NCBI GenBank assembly: GCA_013112545.1
Contig: JABFGJ010000005.1
Coordinates: 124,001-188,000 of the forward strand
Source: Bacteroidota bacterium
GTDB taxonomy: Bacteria; Bacteroidota; Bacteroidia; Flavobacteriales_E; Vicingaceae
DNA length: 64,000 bases
Direction of reading: 5' to 3'
Below, piece after piece: positions 45,701 to 53,420 of this stretch. A program made the translations under genes and the position numbers. Each line of letters begins with the position of its first letter. Position 1 is the first letter of the stretch. Below the pieces are notes generated by a model. The model ran no database searches. It was not told the origin of the DNA and was given only the letters and a program-made list of their open reading frames with translations.

Positions 45701-46783
45701 ATTGGTTCCAACCCACAAATTTTGAGCAGCATCTTTATGAATTGCCAAAATTATTTCAGAAGCTAAATGACCTTTTATATACTTCACATCATTTAAACTT
45801 AGTTTAATCAATCCGCCACCATTGAACCCCAACCAGATTTCTTCCTTATTTTTATAATAAATTGCTGATACATTTCCTCTTATCTCAGCCATTTCTTTAG
45901 CTACTAATTGCTTATTCCCATTTATTAAACAATAAAGCCCTTTTTTCTGAACTCCAAAATAAAAAGTAATACTATCTATCGCAAGAAACTGTTTGGCTAA
46001 TATTGGTTCGCTAATCGAATATCTTTTTTCTAATGAATAGCTTTTACGGTTTACCTTATAGATTGCGGTTCTATTCATATAATACAATTCATTTTCAGAA
46101 CTTAATGAAATCCCAAAATCATCATTTGGTGGTTTAGAGTCTGCTACCCATTTTAATATTCCTGTTTCAATTGTAAAGCTATAAACACCCTCCGAAGAAC
46201 TAATCCAAGCAATATTATTTTCATCAACAATTACCTGTAAAGCCATTTTTCCATTTAGTTCTTGTTCAGAAACCCTAATTATAGAATCCTCTTTAATTAC
46301 AACTAATCCCCTTTCTTGAACTAACACAATTATTTCTCCATTGGCACCTTCTGCAATTCCGCTTATTCCATTGGCAGGCAACCCATTTGAGGTAGAAAAG
46401 TGGATTAACTCATCTTTATTATATTTAAATACTCCGTTATTTTCTGTGCCAACCCAAATATTTTGTTTCGAATCTTCAAATATATTTATTACTCTTTCGT
46501 AATCAAGGGTCTTGCTATTTGTTCTATGAAATCGCAATCCATCAAACCGAACAAGTCCTCCATATGTTCCTATCCAAATAAAACCATCAGATGCCTGTAG
46601 TATAGCATTAACTGAATTTTGGGGTAAATTATCCTGCGTAGTCCACCTGTTTATATTATATGTGGTAGGTAAATCTTGAGTAATCTTATCAGTTTGTGCG
46701 AGTATTAATTTAGAGCAACAACAAAGCAATAAAAGAAAAAATAGGTAACTTCTTAAAGACAAATCAAATAAGTAAAAAGGCAA
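42779..46783 (-). CDS. Hybrid two-component regulator with AraC output (HTCS family)
   Basis: The 1334-residue one-protein signalling system has a signal peptide (about 1-29), a periplasmic two-component-regulator propeller (about 35-650, with repeats such as GFIWIGTYGGLVRFDG and QNIWVGTENNGVFKY), a Y_Y_Y domain (about 690-755), a membrane helix (about 760-778), HisKA with His839 (FSNISHELKTPLTLI), HATPase (DSGEGIKPDE, GSGIGLSL), a receiver with Asp1138 (LIISDIMMPKIDG), and a C-terminal AraC helix-turn-helix (about 1235-1334; VAEIAYACGF, SYFNRLFKEEYGSTP). In Bacteroides, such proteins sense sugars and switch on polysaccharide loci. Here no SusC/SusD genes are nearby; the neighbour is the adhesin. 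The start is TTG. Confidence 0.92.
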   Translation of the reverse strand: MPFYLFDLSLRSYLFFLLLLCCCSKLILAQTDKITQDLPTTYNINRWTTQDNLPQNSVNAILQASDGFIWIGTYGGLVRFDGLRFHRTNSKTLDYERVINIFEDSKQNIWVGTENNGVFKYNKDELIHFSTSNGLPANGISGIAEGANGEIIVLVQERGLVVIKEDSIIRVSEQELNGKMALQVIVDENNIAWISSSEGVYSFTIETGILKWVADSKPPNDDFGISLSSENELYYMNRTAIYKVNRKSYSLEKRYSISEPILAKQFLAIDSITFYFGVQKKGLYCLINGNKQLVAKEMAEIRGNVSAIYYKNKEEIWLGFNGGGLIKLSLNDVKYIKGHLASEIILAIHKDAAQNLWVGTNGGPLYKRDKYGETIIYKKGDNGPDFDVWSIASDGRGKVWVGTFGFGVFELDQSKSNTFKALNMDGIKNHTILAMKYDTSKDRLLIGTDLGGIYSLKDTLWANLITFEEVGSRITKIEFSPKNEPYFATLNNGYFVFSEGNLINFSKQNGLPSNNIRELFFDKNGQLWIGTYDKGLVVKKGDTFKNLTTEEGLKENLISSINIDNQDNIWLSGNNGIYKIGKKEIQEVFDKKQHRVYPQTFNKNRGMNISETNGGFQQSSILDSNQQLYYPTMQGLAVLEPDFIKNDPLINFVEITELTFKDSSILSPQKVMLDKDIRDLSFHFTSPYFLSPELIEFEYWLEGYDKAWRSAGNNRFANYTQLPHGDFTFKVRAKNNQGVVGNDVAFSTITIASFFYETTWFKVFCVVGFLSLLVFVFIRKQQLAKKRELSLMREVDHRTAELKNEKEQTELALKRLAIQSKELEKANRAKTVFFSNISHELKTPLTLIKGPIDTILQNYKSELNPSIHEDLGFIQKHSIRLTKLINQLLDIARSEDGKLQKEIKIFDCIELIENIVAQHQQWFERKEIKVVIENPEQTLIGKSDPDLVEKIINNLLSNALKFTPLQGYIYIRINLVNNRLKIEVEDSGEGIKPDEIPHVFDRFFRSDTKENSNKTGSGIGLSLSKQFSEILEGSLTVENRKNSGACFTLEIPFEESEESVIIVKTNPIINKPKNLAPIRIVNKSKDELPLVLLVEDHEDIRKFIRKNLETQYQIIEAENGVQGFEMAKKHVPDLIISDIMMPKIDGVEFLKMLKSNKETNFIGVIMLTAKGADKTKIDAWQKGAEAYLSKPFNVNELNAIINSVLSNRLRLRNHFLNQKSEEQTKGGQNNNDFETKFQKILTQNLANPDFSWSKYLTEFAMSQSTFQRTVKDKYNNTPLGYLKQKRLEQAKQLITENKNNVAEIAYACGFNSVSYFNRLFKEEYGSTPTGLSQN

Positions 46784-46893
46784 CTAAAAATTTCAATTTT
46801 CAAAATAAGCAGATTTTTATTCATTTGCTAGGATAATTAACTTATGATAAAAAATTAATTATTATCCTTTAAGATATTTCAAGGAAGATTTTC

Positions 46894-46931
46894 TTAGAAT
46901 TTCTAAAAGTTTTTTAGAACGATTGTTCTAA
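46894..46931. promoter_or_regulatory. Two palindromic boxes before the TetR gene
   Basis: TTAGAATTTCTAA (46894-46906) and TTAGAACGATTGTTCTAA (46914-46931) are perfect palindromes that share the half-site TTAGAA. The second has 7-bp arms and a 4-bp centre, and contains the -33 TTG (46923-46925) of the promoter. These are typical properties of an autoregulated TetR operator. Confidence 0.65.
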
Positions 46932-46956
46932 TCTAACTAAAACAAGTTTACTTTTG
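46923..46956 (+). promoter_or_regulatory. Promoter of the TetR-family gene
   Basis: A -33 TTG (46923-46925), 23 bp of spacer and TACTTTTG (46949-46956), an exact TAnnTTTG match. It ends 33 bp before the ATG. The -33 element lies within the second palindrome, so a bound repressor would block it. Confidence 0.5.
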
Positions 46957-46989
46957 ACTTATATATTCAACAATTATTAACCCTTTAAA

Positions 46990-47571
46990 ATGGCAAGAGT
47001 AAAACAATTTGACCAAAATGAAGTATTAGAAAAAGCAATGAATCTTTTCTGGAATAAAGGTTATCATGCAACTTCAATGCAAGATTTAGTAGATCATTTA
47101 GGTATAAATCGAGCAAGTATATACGCGACTTTTGAAAGTAAAAACGAATTGTTTAATAAGTCCATCTCCTTGTATCAAGAACTTGAAACCAAAAGAATAG
47201 CAGACTTCTTATACCAATACGTCAATGTTAGGCAGGGCTTATATTACCTTTTTGAAACTGATGTGCAAAAAGCATGTTCTAGCACAACTAAAAATGGTTG
47301 TTTCTTAATTAATTCTATTGCGGAATTGGCAAATACAAATCATGACATTTGCGCTCAATTGTCAATATATCAAGGAAATTTTGAACGAGCATTTATTAAC
47401 TATTTGCAATACGGTGTTAATCAAGGTCAGATTTCGCCTTATAAAGACATTTATGCAATTGCCAATTATTTGTTTATTCTGCAAGGCGGTTTTAAAACCG
47501 TTTCAAAAATTCAACACAATTCAACTGAATTAACTAAAACGATAACTATCGGACTAACGATATTAGATTAG
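46990..47571 (+). CDS. TetR/AcrR-family transcriptional regulator
   Basis: The 193-residue protein has an N-terminal helix-turn-helix (about 10-55; VLEKAMNLFWNKGYHATSMQDLVDHLGINRASIY split across helices 1-3) and a C-terminal helical ligand-binding domain (about 60-193) with a Cys near 93 and another near 101. Length and layout fit the TetR family, AcrR/YxaF branch. Two palindromes directly upstream (46894-46931) indicate autorepression. No efflux pump is adjacent; the only close neighbours are the hybrid regulator (divergent) and the FNR-type gene (convergent, 8 bp). The inducing ligand is unknown. Confidence 0.87.
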   Translation: MARVKQFDQNEVLEKAMNLFWNKGYHATSMQDLVDHLGINRASIYATFESKNELFNKSISLYQELETKRIADFLYQYVNVRQGLYYLFETDVQKACSSTTKNGCFLINSIAELANTNHDICAQLSIYQGNFERAFINYLQYGVNQGQISPYKDIYAIANYLFILQGGFKTVSKIQHNSTELTKTITIGLTILD

Positions 47572-47579
47572 TGGTTCGG

Positions 47580-48287
47580 TTATTCCAATCGATTTGCTAA
47601 CATTGCTAAACCGTGGATATCGAGCAATTTAATTCTTTTGCCATCTAAAGATATTAGCTTTTCTTTTTTTAATTCTCCAATTAAGCGGATTACTGCTTCT
47701 GTAGCTGTACCAACTAGATTTGCAATTTCTTCTCGACTTAATTTGACATTAATGCAGTTTTCTTCATCCAAGCCAAATGTTTCTTTTAACCACAAAAGCA
47801 TTTCGGCAAGCCTTTGTTTAGTTGTTTTCTGAGCCATATCCGTAATCAAACGGGAGGCTTCATTCCAATTTTTGGCTGTTAATTCTAACATTTTCAAACT
47901 AAAGTTTGGGTCAGATTTTATAAGCCCAAAAAAATCATTCGCTGGAACAAAACAAACTATTGAACCTTCTAAAGCTACAGCAGTGCTACTCAGTTTGCTT
48001 TTACTCAACATCGAGTTGTAGCCCATGATATCGCCATCTTTAGCAAAGCGAATAATTTGTTCTTTGCCGCTTGGACCCATTTTGCTTAATTTGATTTTTC
48101 CTTTCTTTACACAAAACAAACCTCTAGCAAAACCACCTTCTTTAAAAATCGTTTCCCCTTTTTCATAAAAGTCACTGCTTTTATGGTTATCTATGTTTTC
48201 AAGTTGATCGGATTGCAAATCACAAAAAACAGATTTATTCCATGAGCTACAATTAAGACAAGAAATCGAATGAATTTTTTTACTCAT
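47580..48287 (-). CDS. FNR-type Crp/Fnr regulator
   Basis: The 235-residue protein has a cyclic-nucleotide-binding fold (about 20-140; EKGETIFKEGGFARGLFCV), a dimer helix and a winged helix-turn-helix (about 165-225; LSREEIANLVGTATEAVIRLIGEL). Cys10, Cys13 and Cys22 at the N-terminus and Cys112 (EGSIVCFVP) correspond in position to the four [4Fe-4S] ligands of E. coli FNR (Cys20, 23, 29, 122), so it probably senses oxygen. The recognition helix keeps the Glu and Arg that read the FNR half-site. It is divergent from ccoI; an FNR-like box (48306-48317) lies between them and overlaps its own -7-like sequence, suggesting autoregulation. Confidence 0.88.
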   Translation of the reverse strand: MSKKIHSISCLNCSSWNKSVFCDLQSDQLENIDNHKSSDFYEKGETIFKEGGFARGLFCVKKGKIKLSKMGPSGKEQIIRFAKDGDIMGYNSMLSKSKLSSTAVALEGSIVCFVPANDFFGLIKSDPNFSLKMLELTAKNWNEASRLITDMAQKTTKQRLAEMLLWLKETFGLDEENCINVKLSREEIANLVGTATEAVIRLIGELKKEKLISLDGKRIKLLDIHGLAMLANRLE

Positions 48288-48305
48288 GGTGTGAATACAG
48301 TTTCA

Positions 48306-48317
48306 TGACAAATATCA
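48306..48317. promoter_or_regulatory. FNR-like operator between fnr-type gene and ccoI
   Basis: TGACAAATATCA fits the FNR box TGAT-N4-ATCA with one mismatch. It is centred 29.5 bp before a -7-like AAATTTTG (48341-48348) of ccoI. In the other direction it overlaps GATATTTG (48309-48316), a -7-like sequence for the FNR-type gene. Confidence 0.6.
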
Positions 48318-48360
48318 TACTTTAAAGAGACAATTAAAAGAAATTTTGCCACCTTCTACT

Positions 48361-50769
48361 ATGAATAAAACAAACTCTAAAATAAAAGCTGAAGTCTGCT
48401 ACCACTGTGGCGATGCTTGCGATGTAGAGTTGATTATTTTTGATGAAAAGCAGTTTTGTTGTCATGGATGCAAAACAGTTTATGAAATTCTTGCTCAAAA
48501 TGATCTATGCGACTACTATCGGATAGAGCAAATGCCTGGTATAACACCCAAAATAAAAACAGAAAACAAATTTGAGTATTTAGAAAATGAATCCATCATT
48601 GAGCAGCTCGTAGATTTTAAAAATGAGTCCATTAGCAAGGTTCACTTTTTTATTCCTCAAATTCATTGTAGTTCTTGCTTGTGGTTATTAGAAAACCTCT
48701 ATAAACTTCATGAAGGAGTAAGTAGCAGCCGAGTCAATTTCATGAAAAAGGAAATATCGATTAGCTTTAAAAATGAATACTTAAGCCTTAGAAAACTTGT
48801 AGAATTGCTTGCTAGTTTAGGCTATGAACCCGAAATCACTTTAGACCAATTAAGTCCAAACAAACGAAAAAAAGTTAGCCGAAGGCTCATTTATCAAATT
48901 GGATTAGCAGGTTTTGCATTTGGAAACATTATGCTGATGAGTTTGCCAGAGTACTTTGGTCTAGATGAGCATAGTTTCGATCAGTTTTCAAAATGGTTTG
49001 GTTGGTTAAACTTGATTATAGCAACGCCTGTCGCAATATATAGCGGACAAGATTATTTTAAATCTTCGTGGATAAGCTTGAAACAAAGGCGTTTAAATAT
49101 AGACATTCCAATTGCTATAGGTTTGTTTGTATTGTATTTCAGAAGCAGCTATGAAATCATTAGTAAAACAGGGCCTGGCTATTTCGATTCGCTTTGTGGC
49201 TTGCTTTTCTTTTTGCTAATTGGCCGAATTTTTCAAGAAAAAACCTACCATCAATTATCTTTTGAGCGAGACTATAAATCCTACTTCCCCATTTCAGTTT
49301 CAAGAATTTCTAAAAAAGGAATCGAAGTAAGCACACCTGTGAATGATATAAAAAAGGGAGACCGTTTAAGAATTAGAAATGGAGAACTTATTCCGGTTGA
49401 TGCCATATTAATTTCTGGCGAAGCCAACATTGACAATAGCTTTGCAACAGGTGAATCGGATCCAATTAAAATGGTTTCTGGAGATCGAATTTACGCCGGT
49501 GGAAAACAAGAAGGCGAATCCATTATTGTTGAAGCCATTCGACCTTTATCGCAAAGCAAATTAACTCGACTTTGGAACGAACAATCTGGTCAACAACATT
49601 ACTCGAGCTCATTTTCTGAAATGACCGATCAAATTAGCCAATGGTTTACTCCCATCATTTTAATTATAGCGCTTTTATCCGGACTATGGCAAATGCAGCA
49701 TGGTTTAGGAAAAGCAATTCAAGTTGTTTCTGCAGTTTTAATTGTTGCATGCCCTTGTGCTTTAGCACTTGCTGCCCCTTTTACTTTTGGCCATGGTAGC
49801 CGTTGGCTAGGTCGCCAAAAATGCTATTTGAGAGACTCTTTTGTGATAGAAACTATGGCTAAACTAAGCCACCTTGTTTTTGATAAAACAGGAACTTTAA
49901 CCTATAGCAGACATAAAAACATTGAATACATCGGCAAAGTTCTATCGCCAGGTGAACAAGCTGCTATTCGTTCTATTTTTTATCAAAGTAATCATCCGCT
50001 TAGTCGATTAATATTAGCTTTCATACCTAAAGTCGAATTATTAGAAATTGAACAATTTGAAGAAATCGCTGGTCAGGGAATGCAAGCGAGAATAAATCAA
50101 ATATCATTTAGAATTGGGTCTGCCAAATGGATTAAACCGGACTTAATCAATGCTAAAGAAACCATTGTTGTAATTGAAAAAGATGGGGAGTATTTAGGGC
50201 ATTATTTAATAAAAAACGAATATCGAAAAGGCCTAGAAACTCTAGCTCAAAAATTAAATGAATCATACGAATTATCCATCTTATCAGGAGACAATGACGG
50301 TCAGCAAGAAAAACTAAAAACAATATTTGGCCATAAAATCAAGATGCTGTTTAATCAAAGTCCACAGGATAAATTAAATTACATCAAGCAAATTCAAAAA
50401 TCACAGCAAGTGATGATGATAGGCGATGGACTAAATGATGCAGGAGCTTTAAATCAAAGTGATGTGGGTTTAGCAATAGCTGAGGACACCAATGCCTTTT
50501 CGCCAGCCTGTGATATAATTTTGGGTGCTGAACATTTCGAAAATTTAGCTACTTACCTGGCTTTCACAAAAAGCTGCAAGAGAATAGTTATTATCTCTTT
50601 TGTTATTTCATTTTTATACAATTTAGTGGGACTAACCCTTGCAGTGCAAGGATTACTTTCACCAGTTTATGCAGCCATTTTAATGCCTTTAAGTTCAGTA
50701 AGTGTAGTTGGCTTTGTAAGTTTAGCCGTTAATTGGAAAGCATATCGTATAGAAAAACAAATTTTCTAA
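48361..50769 (+). CDS. ccoI: Copper-exporting P1B-type ATPase for cbb3 oxidase assembly
   Basis: The product has 802 residues from the ATG at 48361; a TTG 15 bp upstream is in frame but less likely. A Cys-rich N-terminal metal-binding segment (CYHCGDAC, FCCHGC, about 13-45) is followed by an HMA domain with CSSC (about 103-106). Membrane helices, the ion-site motif Cys464-Pro-Cys466 (VACPCALALAAPF), and the phosphorylation motif DKTGTLT at Asp508 come next, then GDGLNDAGAL. This is the FixI/CcoI pattern, which supplies copper to the oxidase active site. It starts the cbb3 cluster, and an FNR-like box and -7 element lie upstream. The gap to ccoS is 92 bp and holds a second promoter. Confidence 0.92.
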   Translation: MNKTNSKIKAEVCYHCGDACDVELIIFDEKQFCCHGCKTVYEILAQNDLCDYYRIEQMPGITPKIKTENKFEYLENESIIEQLVDFKNESISKVHFFIPQIHCSSCLWLLENLYKLHEGVSSSRVNFMKKEISISFKNEYLSLRKLVELLASLGYEPEITLDQLSPNKRKKVSRRLIYQIGLAGFAFGNIMLMSLPEYFGLDEHSFDQFSKWFGWLNLIIATPVAIYSGQDYFKSSWISLKQRRLNIDIPIAIGLFVLYFRSSYEIISKTGPGYFDSLCGLLFFLLIGRIFQEKTYHQLSFERDYKSYFPISVSRISKKGIEVSTPVNDIKKGDRLRIRNGELIPVDAILISGEANIDNSFATGESDPIKMVSGDRIYAGGKQEGESIIVEAIRPLSQSKLTRLWNEQSGQQHYSSSFSEMTDQISQWFTPIILIIALLSGLWQMQHGLGKAIQVVSAVLIVACPCALALAAPFTFGHGSRWLGRQKCYLRDSFVIETMAKLSHLVFDKTGTLTYSRHKNIEYIGKVLSPGEQAAIRSIFYQSNHPLSRLILAFIPKVELLEIEQFEEIAGQGMQARINQISFRIGSAKWIKPDLINAKETIVVIEKDGEYLGHYLIKNEYRKGLETLAQKLNESYELSILSGDNDGQQEKLKTIFGHKIKMLFNQSPQDKLNYIKQIQKSQQVMMIGDGLNDAGALNQSDVGLAIAEDTNAFSPACDIILGAEHFENLATYLAFTKSCKRIVIISFVISFLYNLVGLTLAVQGLLSPVYAAILMPLSSVSVVGFVSLAVNWKAYRIEKQIF

Positions 50770-50804
50770 TACCCCTTTTTTCTCTAAAGCAAGTTAAAAA
50801 AACC

Positions 50805-50816
50805 TGACATTTATCA
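50805..50816. promoter_or_regulatory. FNR-like operator upstream of ccoS
   Basis: TGACATTTATCA is identical to the complement of the site before trhO and differs from the ccoI site only in the two centre bases. It is centred 29.5 bp before the -7 element at 50840-50847, the same distance as at ccoI. Confidence 0.6.
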
Positions 50817-50839
50817 TTTTTTAACAATGTCAACTATTA

Positions 50840-50847
50840 CACCTTTG
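50840..50847 (+). promoter_or_regulatory. -7 element of the ccoS-ccoNO promoter
   Basis: CACCTTTG matches TAnnTTTG at 7 of 8 positions and ends 14 bp before the ccoS ATG. A T-run occupies the -33 position, and the FNR-like box lies just upstream. Confidence 0.45.
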
Positions 50848-50861
50848 CTTAAATTCTATTT

Positions 50862-51050
50862 ATGGGCGTACTCATTATTTTAATAATTGCAAGCTTCGTT
50901 GTTGCACTTGGTTTTCTTGTGGCTTTTATTTGGTCGGTAAAATCAGGACAATACGACGATTCTTATACTCCATCGGTTAGAATGCTATTTGACGAAAAAG
51001 GAAACACAACAAACACTAAAAACGATAAAAACAATACGAATGAACAATAA
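50862..51050 (+). CDS. ccoS: Cbb3 oxidase maturation protein CcoS
   Basis: The 62-residue protein has one N-terminal membrane helix (IILIIASFVVALGFLVAFIW) and the family's short cytoplasmic motif SVKSGQYDD, ending in a polar Asn-rich tail. CcoS is needed for insertion of haem and copper into the oxidase. Its end overlaps the ccoNO start by 11 bp, so they are translationally coupled. It is the first gene of the main structural operon, with its own promoter and FNR-like box. Confidence 0.9.
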   Translation: MGVLIILIIASFVVALGFLVAFIWSVKSGQYDDSYTPSVRMLFDEKGNTTNTKNDKNNTNEQ

Positions 51051-53199
51051 CACTTTAATCGAAAAATTTAGCTACGACAATAATATTGTTAGGCTATTTG
51101 CCAACGCCACCATGTTTTGGGGGATTACTGGTATGGTGGTCGGTCTTACGATCGCATTTCAGTTAATTTTTCCTTCTTGGAACTTAGGTATTGAATATAC
51201 TTCTTTTGGAAGGTTGAGACCACTTCATACAAATGCAGTCATTTTTGCTTTTGTTGGAAATGGAATTTTTGCTGGGGTTTATTACTCTTTACCTCGATTG
51301 CTAAAAACTCCGATGTGGAGTAAATTGTTAGGTAAGATTAACTTTTGGGGTTGGCAATTAATTATTGTTTCAGCTGTCATTACTCTACCTCTCGGATATA
51401 CAAGTTCTAAAGAATATGCCGAATTAGAATGGCCTATTGATATTGCTATTACATTAATCTGGGTGGTATTTGGTTGGAATATGTTTGCAACTATCCTTAA
51501 GCGAAGAGAACGTCACCTTTATGTTGCAATTTGGTTCTACATCGCAACTTTTGTTACCGTTGCTGTTTTGCACCTTGTAAACTCTTTTGCATTACCAGTT
51601 AGTTTTATGAAAAGTTATTCTTGGTATGCAGGAGTACAAGATGCTTTAGTGCAATGGTGGTATGGGCACAATGCGGTTGCATTCTTTTTAACTACCCCAT
51701 ATTTAGGTCTGATGTATTATTTCGTTCCGAAAGCTGCAAATAGACCTGTATTCTCTTATCGACTTTCGATTATTCACTTTTGGGCTCTAATTTTCTTATA
51801 CATATGGGCGGGGCCTCATCATTTGCTTTATACCGCTTTACCTGATTGGGCGCAATCATTAGGTGTAGTCTTTTCAGTGATGTTAATTGCTCCTTCTTGG
51901 GGTGGTATGATAAACGGGCTCTTAACCTTAAGAGGTGCATGGGATAAAGTGAGAGATTCTGTGGTGCTTAAATTTATGGTTGTAGCCATTACCGCTTATG
52001 GTATGGCAACTTTTGAAGGTCCAATGCTTTCCTTGAAAAATGTAAATGCGATTGCTCACTTTACCGATTGGATTGTCGCTCACGTTCATGTTGGAGCCCT
52101 TGGTTGGAACGGATTTTTAACTTTTGGTATGCTTTATTTCTTATGGCCAATACTATTTAAAACTAAATTATACTCTCAAAAACTTGCCAACTTCCATTTC
52201 TGGATTGGAACCTTGGGTATTCTTTTTTATGCAATTCCGTTGTATTGGGCAGGTTTCGCTCAAAGCCAAATGTGGAATGACTTTACAAAAGATGGATTTT
52301 TAGTTTATCCTAACTTTTTAGAAACCGTTACCAACATTATCCCAATGTATATGTATAGAGCTGTTGGTGGTACTTTATACTTAATAGGTGCTATTGTAAT
52401 GGTGGTCAACTTAATCCTTACTGCTAAATCAGGAACTTTTGTAAGAGAAGAACATGCAGAAGCACCGGCTTTGGTTCCATTGAGTAAAAATTACAAAGAC
52501 GAGCATTGGCATAGATGGTTTGAAAGAAAACCAACTCAAATGTTAATCGGGTCTTTAATTGTAATACTTATTGGTGGAGTTATCGAAATGGTTCCAACAT
52601 TCTTAGTAGAATCTAATGTACCTACAATAAAAGCTGTAAAACCATACACCCCACTAGAGTTACACGGTAGAGATATATACATACAAGAAGGTTGTGTAAA
52701 CTGCCACACTCAAATGATACGACCATTTAGATCAGAGACAGAACGATATGGAGAGTATTCTAAAGCTGGAGAATTTGTATATGATCACCCATTTTTATGG
52801 GGTTCTAAACGTACAGGACCAGATTTGGCCAGAGAAGGTTCTGCTAAATTGAGAAAACCGAATTCTTGGCATTTCAAACACATGTATGATCCACGTAGTG
52901 TATCTGATGGTTCAATTATGCCTGCATATCCTTGGTTGTTAGACAAGTCTTATGATACCACCATGACTGCTGCTAAAATTAGAGCGATGATAACTCTTGG
53001 AGTTCCTTATGCTGAAGATTTTCCTGAAAAAGCAAATGCAGATATAGAGCGACAAGCCAACGAAATAGTTGAAAGCATGAGAGATTTGCTTGAAGAAGAT
53101 GGGTTTGAAGTAGCTCCAGATCGAGAGATTATTGCTTTAATTGCTTATTTACAAAGATTGGGTAGAGATATAGAATCAAAAGAAACTAACGAAAAATAG
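51040..53199 (+). CDS. ccoNO: Fused cbb3 cytochrome oxidase subunits I and II
   Basis: From the ATG at 51040 the product has 719 residues. The first 480 or so form CcoN, a twelve-helix haem-copper subunit with RPLHTNAVIF (low-spin haem His), WWYGHNAVAFF and GPHHLLYTALPDW (copper-site His), and VAHVHVGALGWN. A linker and one membrane helix lead to CcoO (about 545-719), with a single haem-binding CVNCH at 552-556 followed by MIRPFRSE. The enzyme reduces O2 to water at low oxygen while pumping protons. The fusion is common in Bacteroidota. A longer reading frame to 50989 would lie inside ccoS and is rejected. Confidence 0.95.
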   Translation: MNNNTLIEKFSYDNNIVRLFANATMFWGITGMVVGLTIAFQLIFPSWNLGIEYTSFGRLRPLHTNAVIFAFVGNGIFAGVYYSLPRLLKTPMWSKLLGKINFWGWQLIIVSAVITLPLGYTSSKEYAELEWPIDIAITLIWVVFGWNMFATILKRRERHLYVAIWFYIATFVTVAVLHLVNSFALPVSFMKSYSWYAGVQDALVQWWYGHNAVAFFLTTPYLGLMYYFVPKAANRPVFSYRLSIIHFWALIFLYIWAGPHHLLYTALPDWAQSLGVVFSVMLIAPSWGGMINGLLTLRGAWDKVRDSVVLKFMVVAITAYGMATFEGPMLSLKNVNAIAHFTDWIVAHVHVGALGWNGFLTFGMLYFLWPILFKTKLYSQKLANFHFWIGTLGILFYAIPLYWAGFAQSQMWNDFTKDGFLVYPNFLETVTNIIPMYMYRAVGGTLYLIGAIVMVVNLILTAKSGTFVREEHAEAPALVPLSKNYKDEHWHRWFERKPTQMLIGSLIVILIGGVIEMVPTFLVESNVPTIKAVKPYTPLELHGRDIYIQEGCVNCHTQMIRPFRSETERYGEYSKAGEFVYDHPFLWGSKRTGPDLAREGSAKLRKPNSWHFKHMYDPRSVSDGSIMPAYPWLLDKSYDTTMTAAKIRAMITLGVPYAEDFPEKANADIERQANEIVESMRDLLEEDGFEVAPDREIIALIAYLQRLGRDIESKETNEK

Positions 53200-53207
53200 G
53201 AAAAGCC

Positions 53208-53420
53208 ATGTTAAAATTTATTAAACACAATATGGATACCATTGCAGGAATTGGAATTTTTCCTTTAATATCCTTTATCATTTTCTTCTTATTCTTTATT
53301 GTATTATTTGTTTGGGTAATAAATATGAAGAAAACAGAAATAGAACTTTTATCAAATCTCCCATTAAATGCGGACGATCAAGTGAATTCCGAATTAACTA
53401 ATAACACTCCGAACTCATGA
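53208..53420 (+). CDS. ccoQ: Small CcoQ/FixQ-like subunit
   Basis: The 70-residue protein has one membrane helix (IGIFPLISFIIFFLFFIVLF) followed by a short charged tail, as in CcoQ of cbb3 oxidases, which stabilises the complex. The position between ccoNO (8-bp gap) and ccoP (overlap of 4 bp) supports the call; the sequence alone is too small for certainty. Confidence 0.75.
   Translation: MLKFIKHNMDTIAGIGIFPLISFIIFFLFFIVLFVWVINMKKTEIELLSNLPLNADDQVNSELTNNTPNS

Noticed and set aside
46830-46868. Inverted repeat AGGATAAT...ATTATCCT upstream of the hybrid regulator as a terminator
   Set aside because: It lies between divergent gene starts, has a long loop and no proper T-run, so no transcript needs to end there.
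50989-51039. Upstream start of ccoNO inside ccoS
   Set aside because: The extra 17 residues are Lys/Thr-rich and are translated ccoS codons in another frame; the ATG at 51040 matches known CcoN N-termini.
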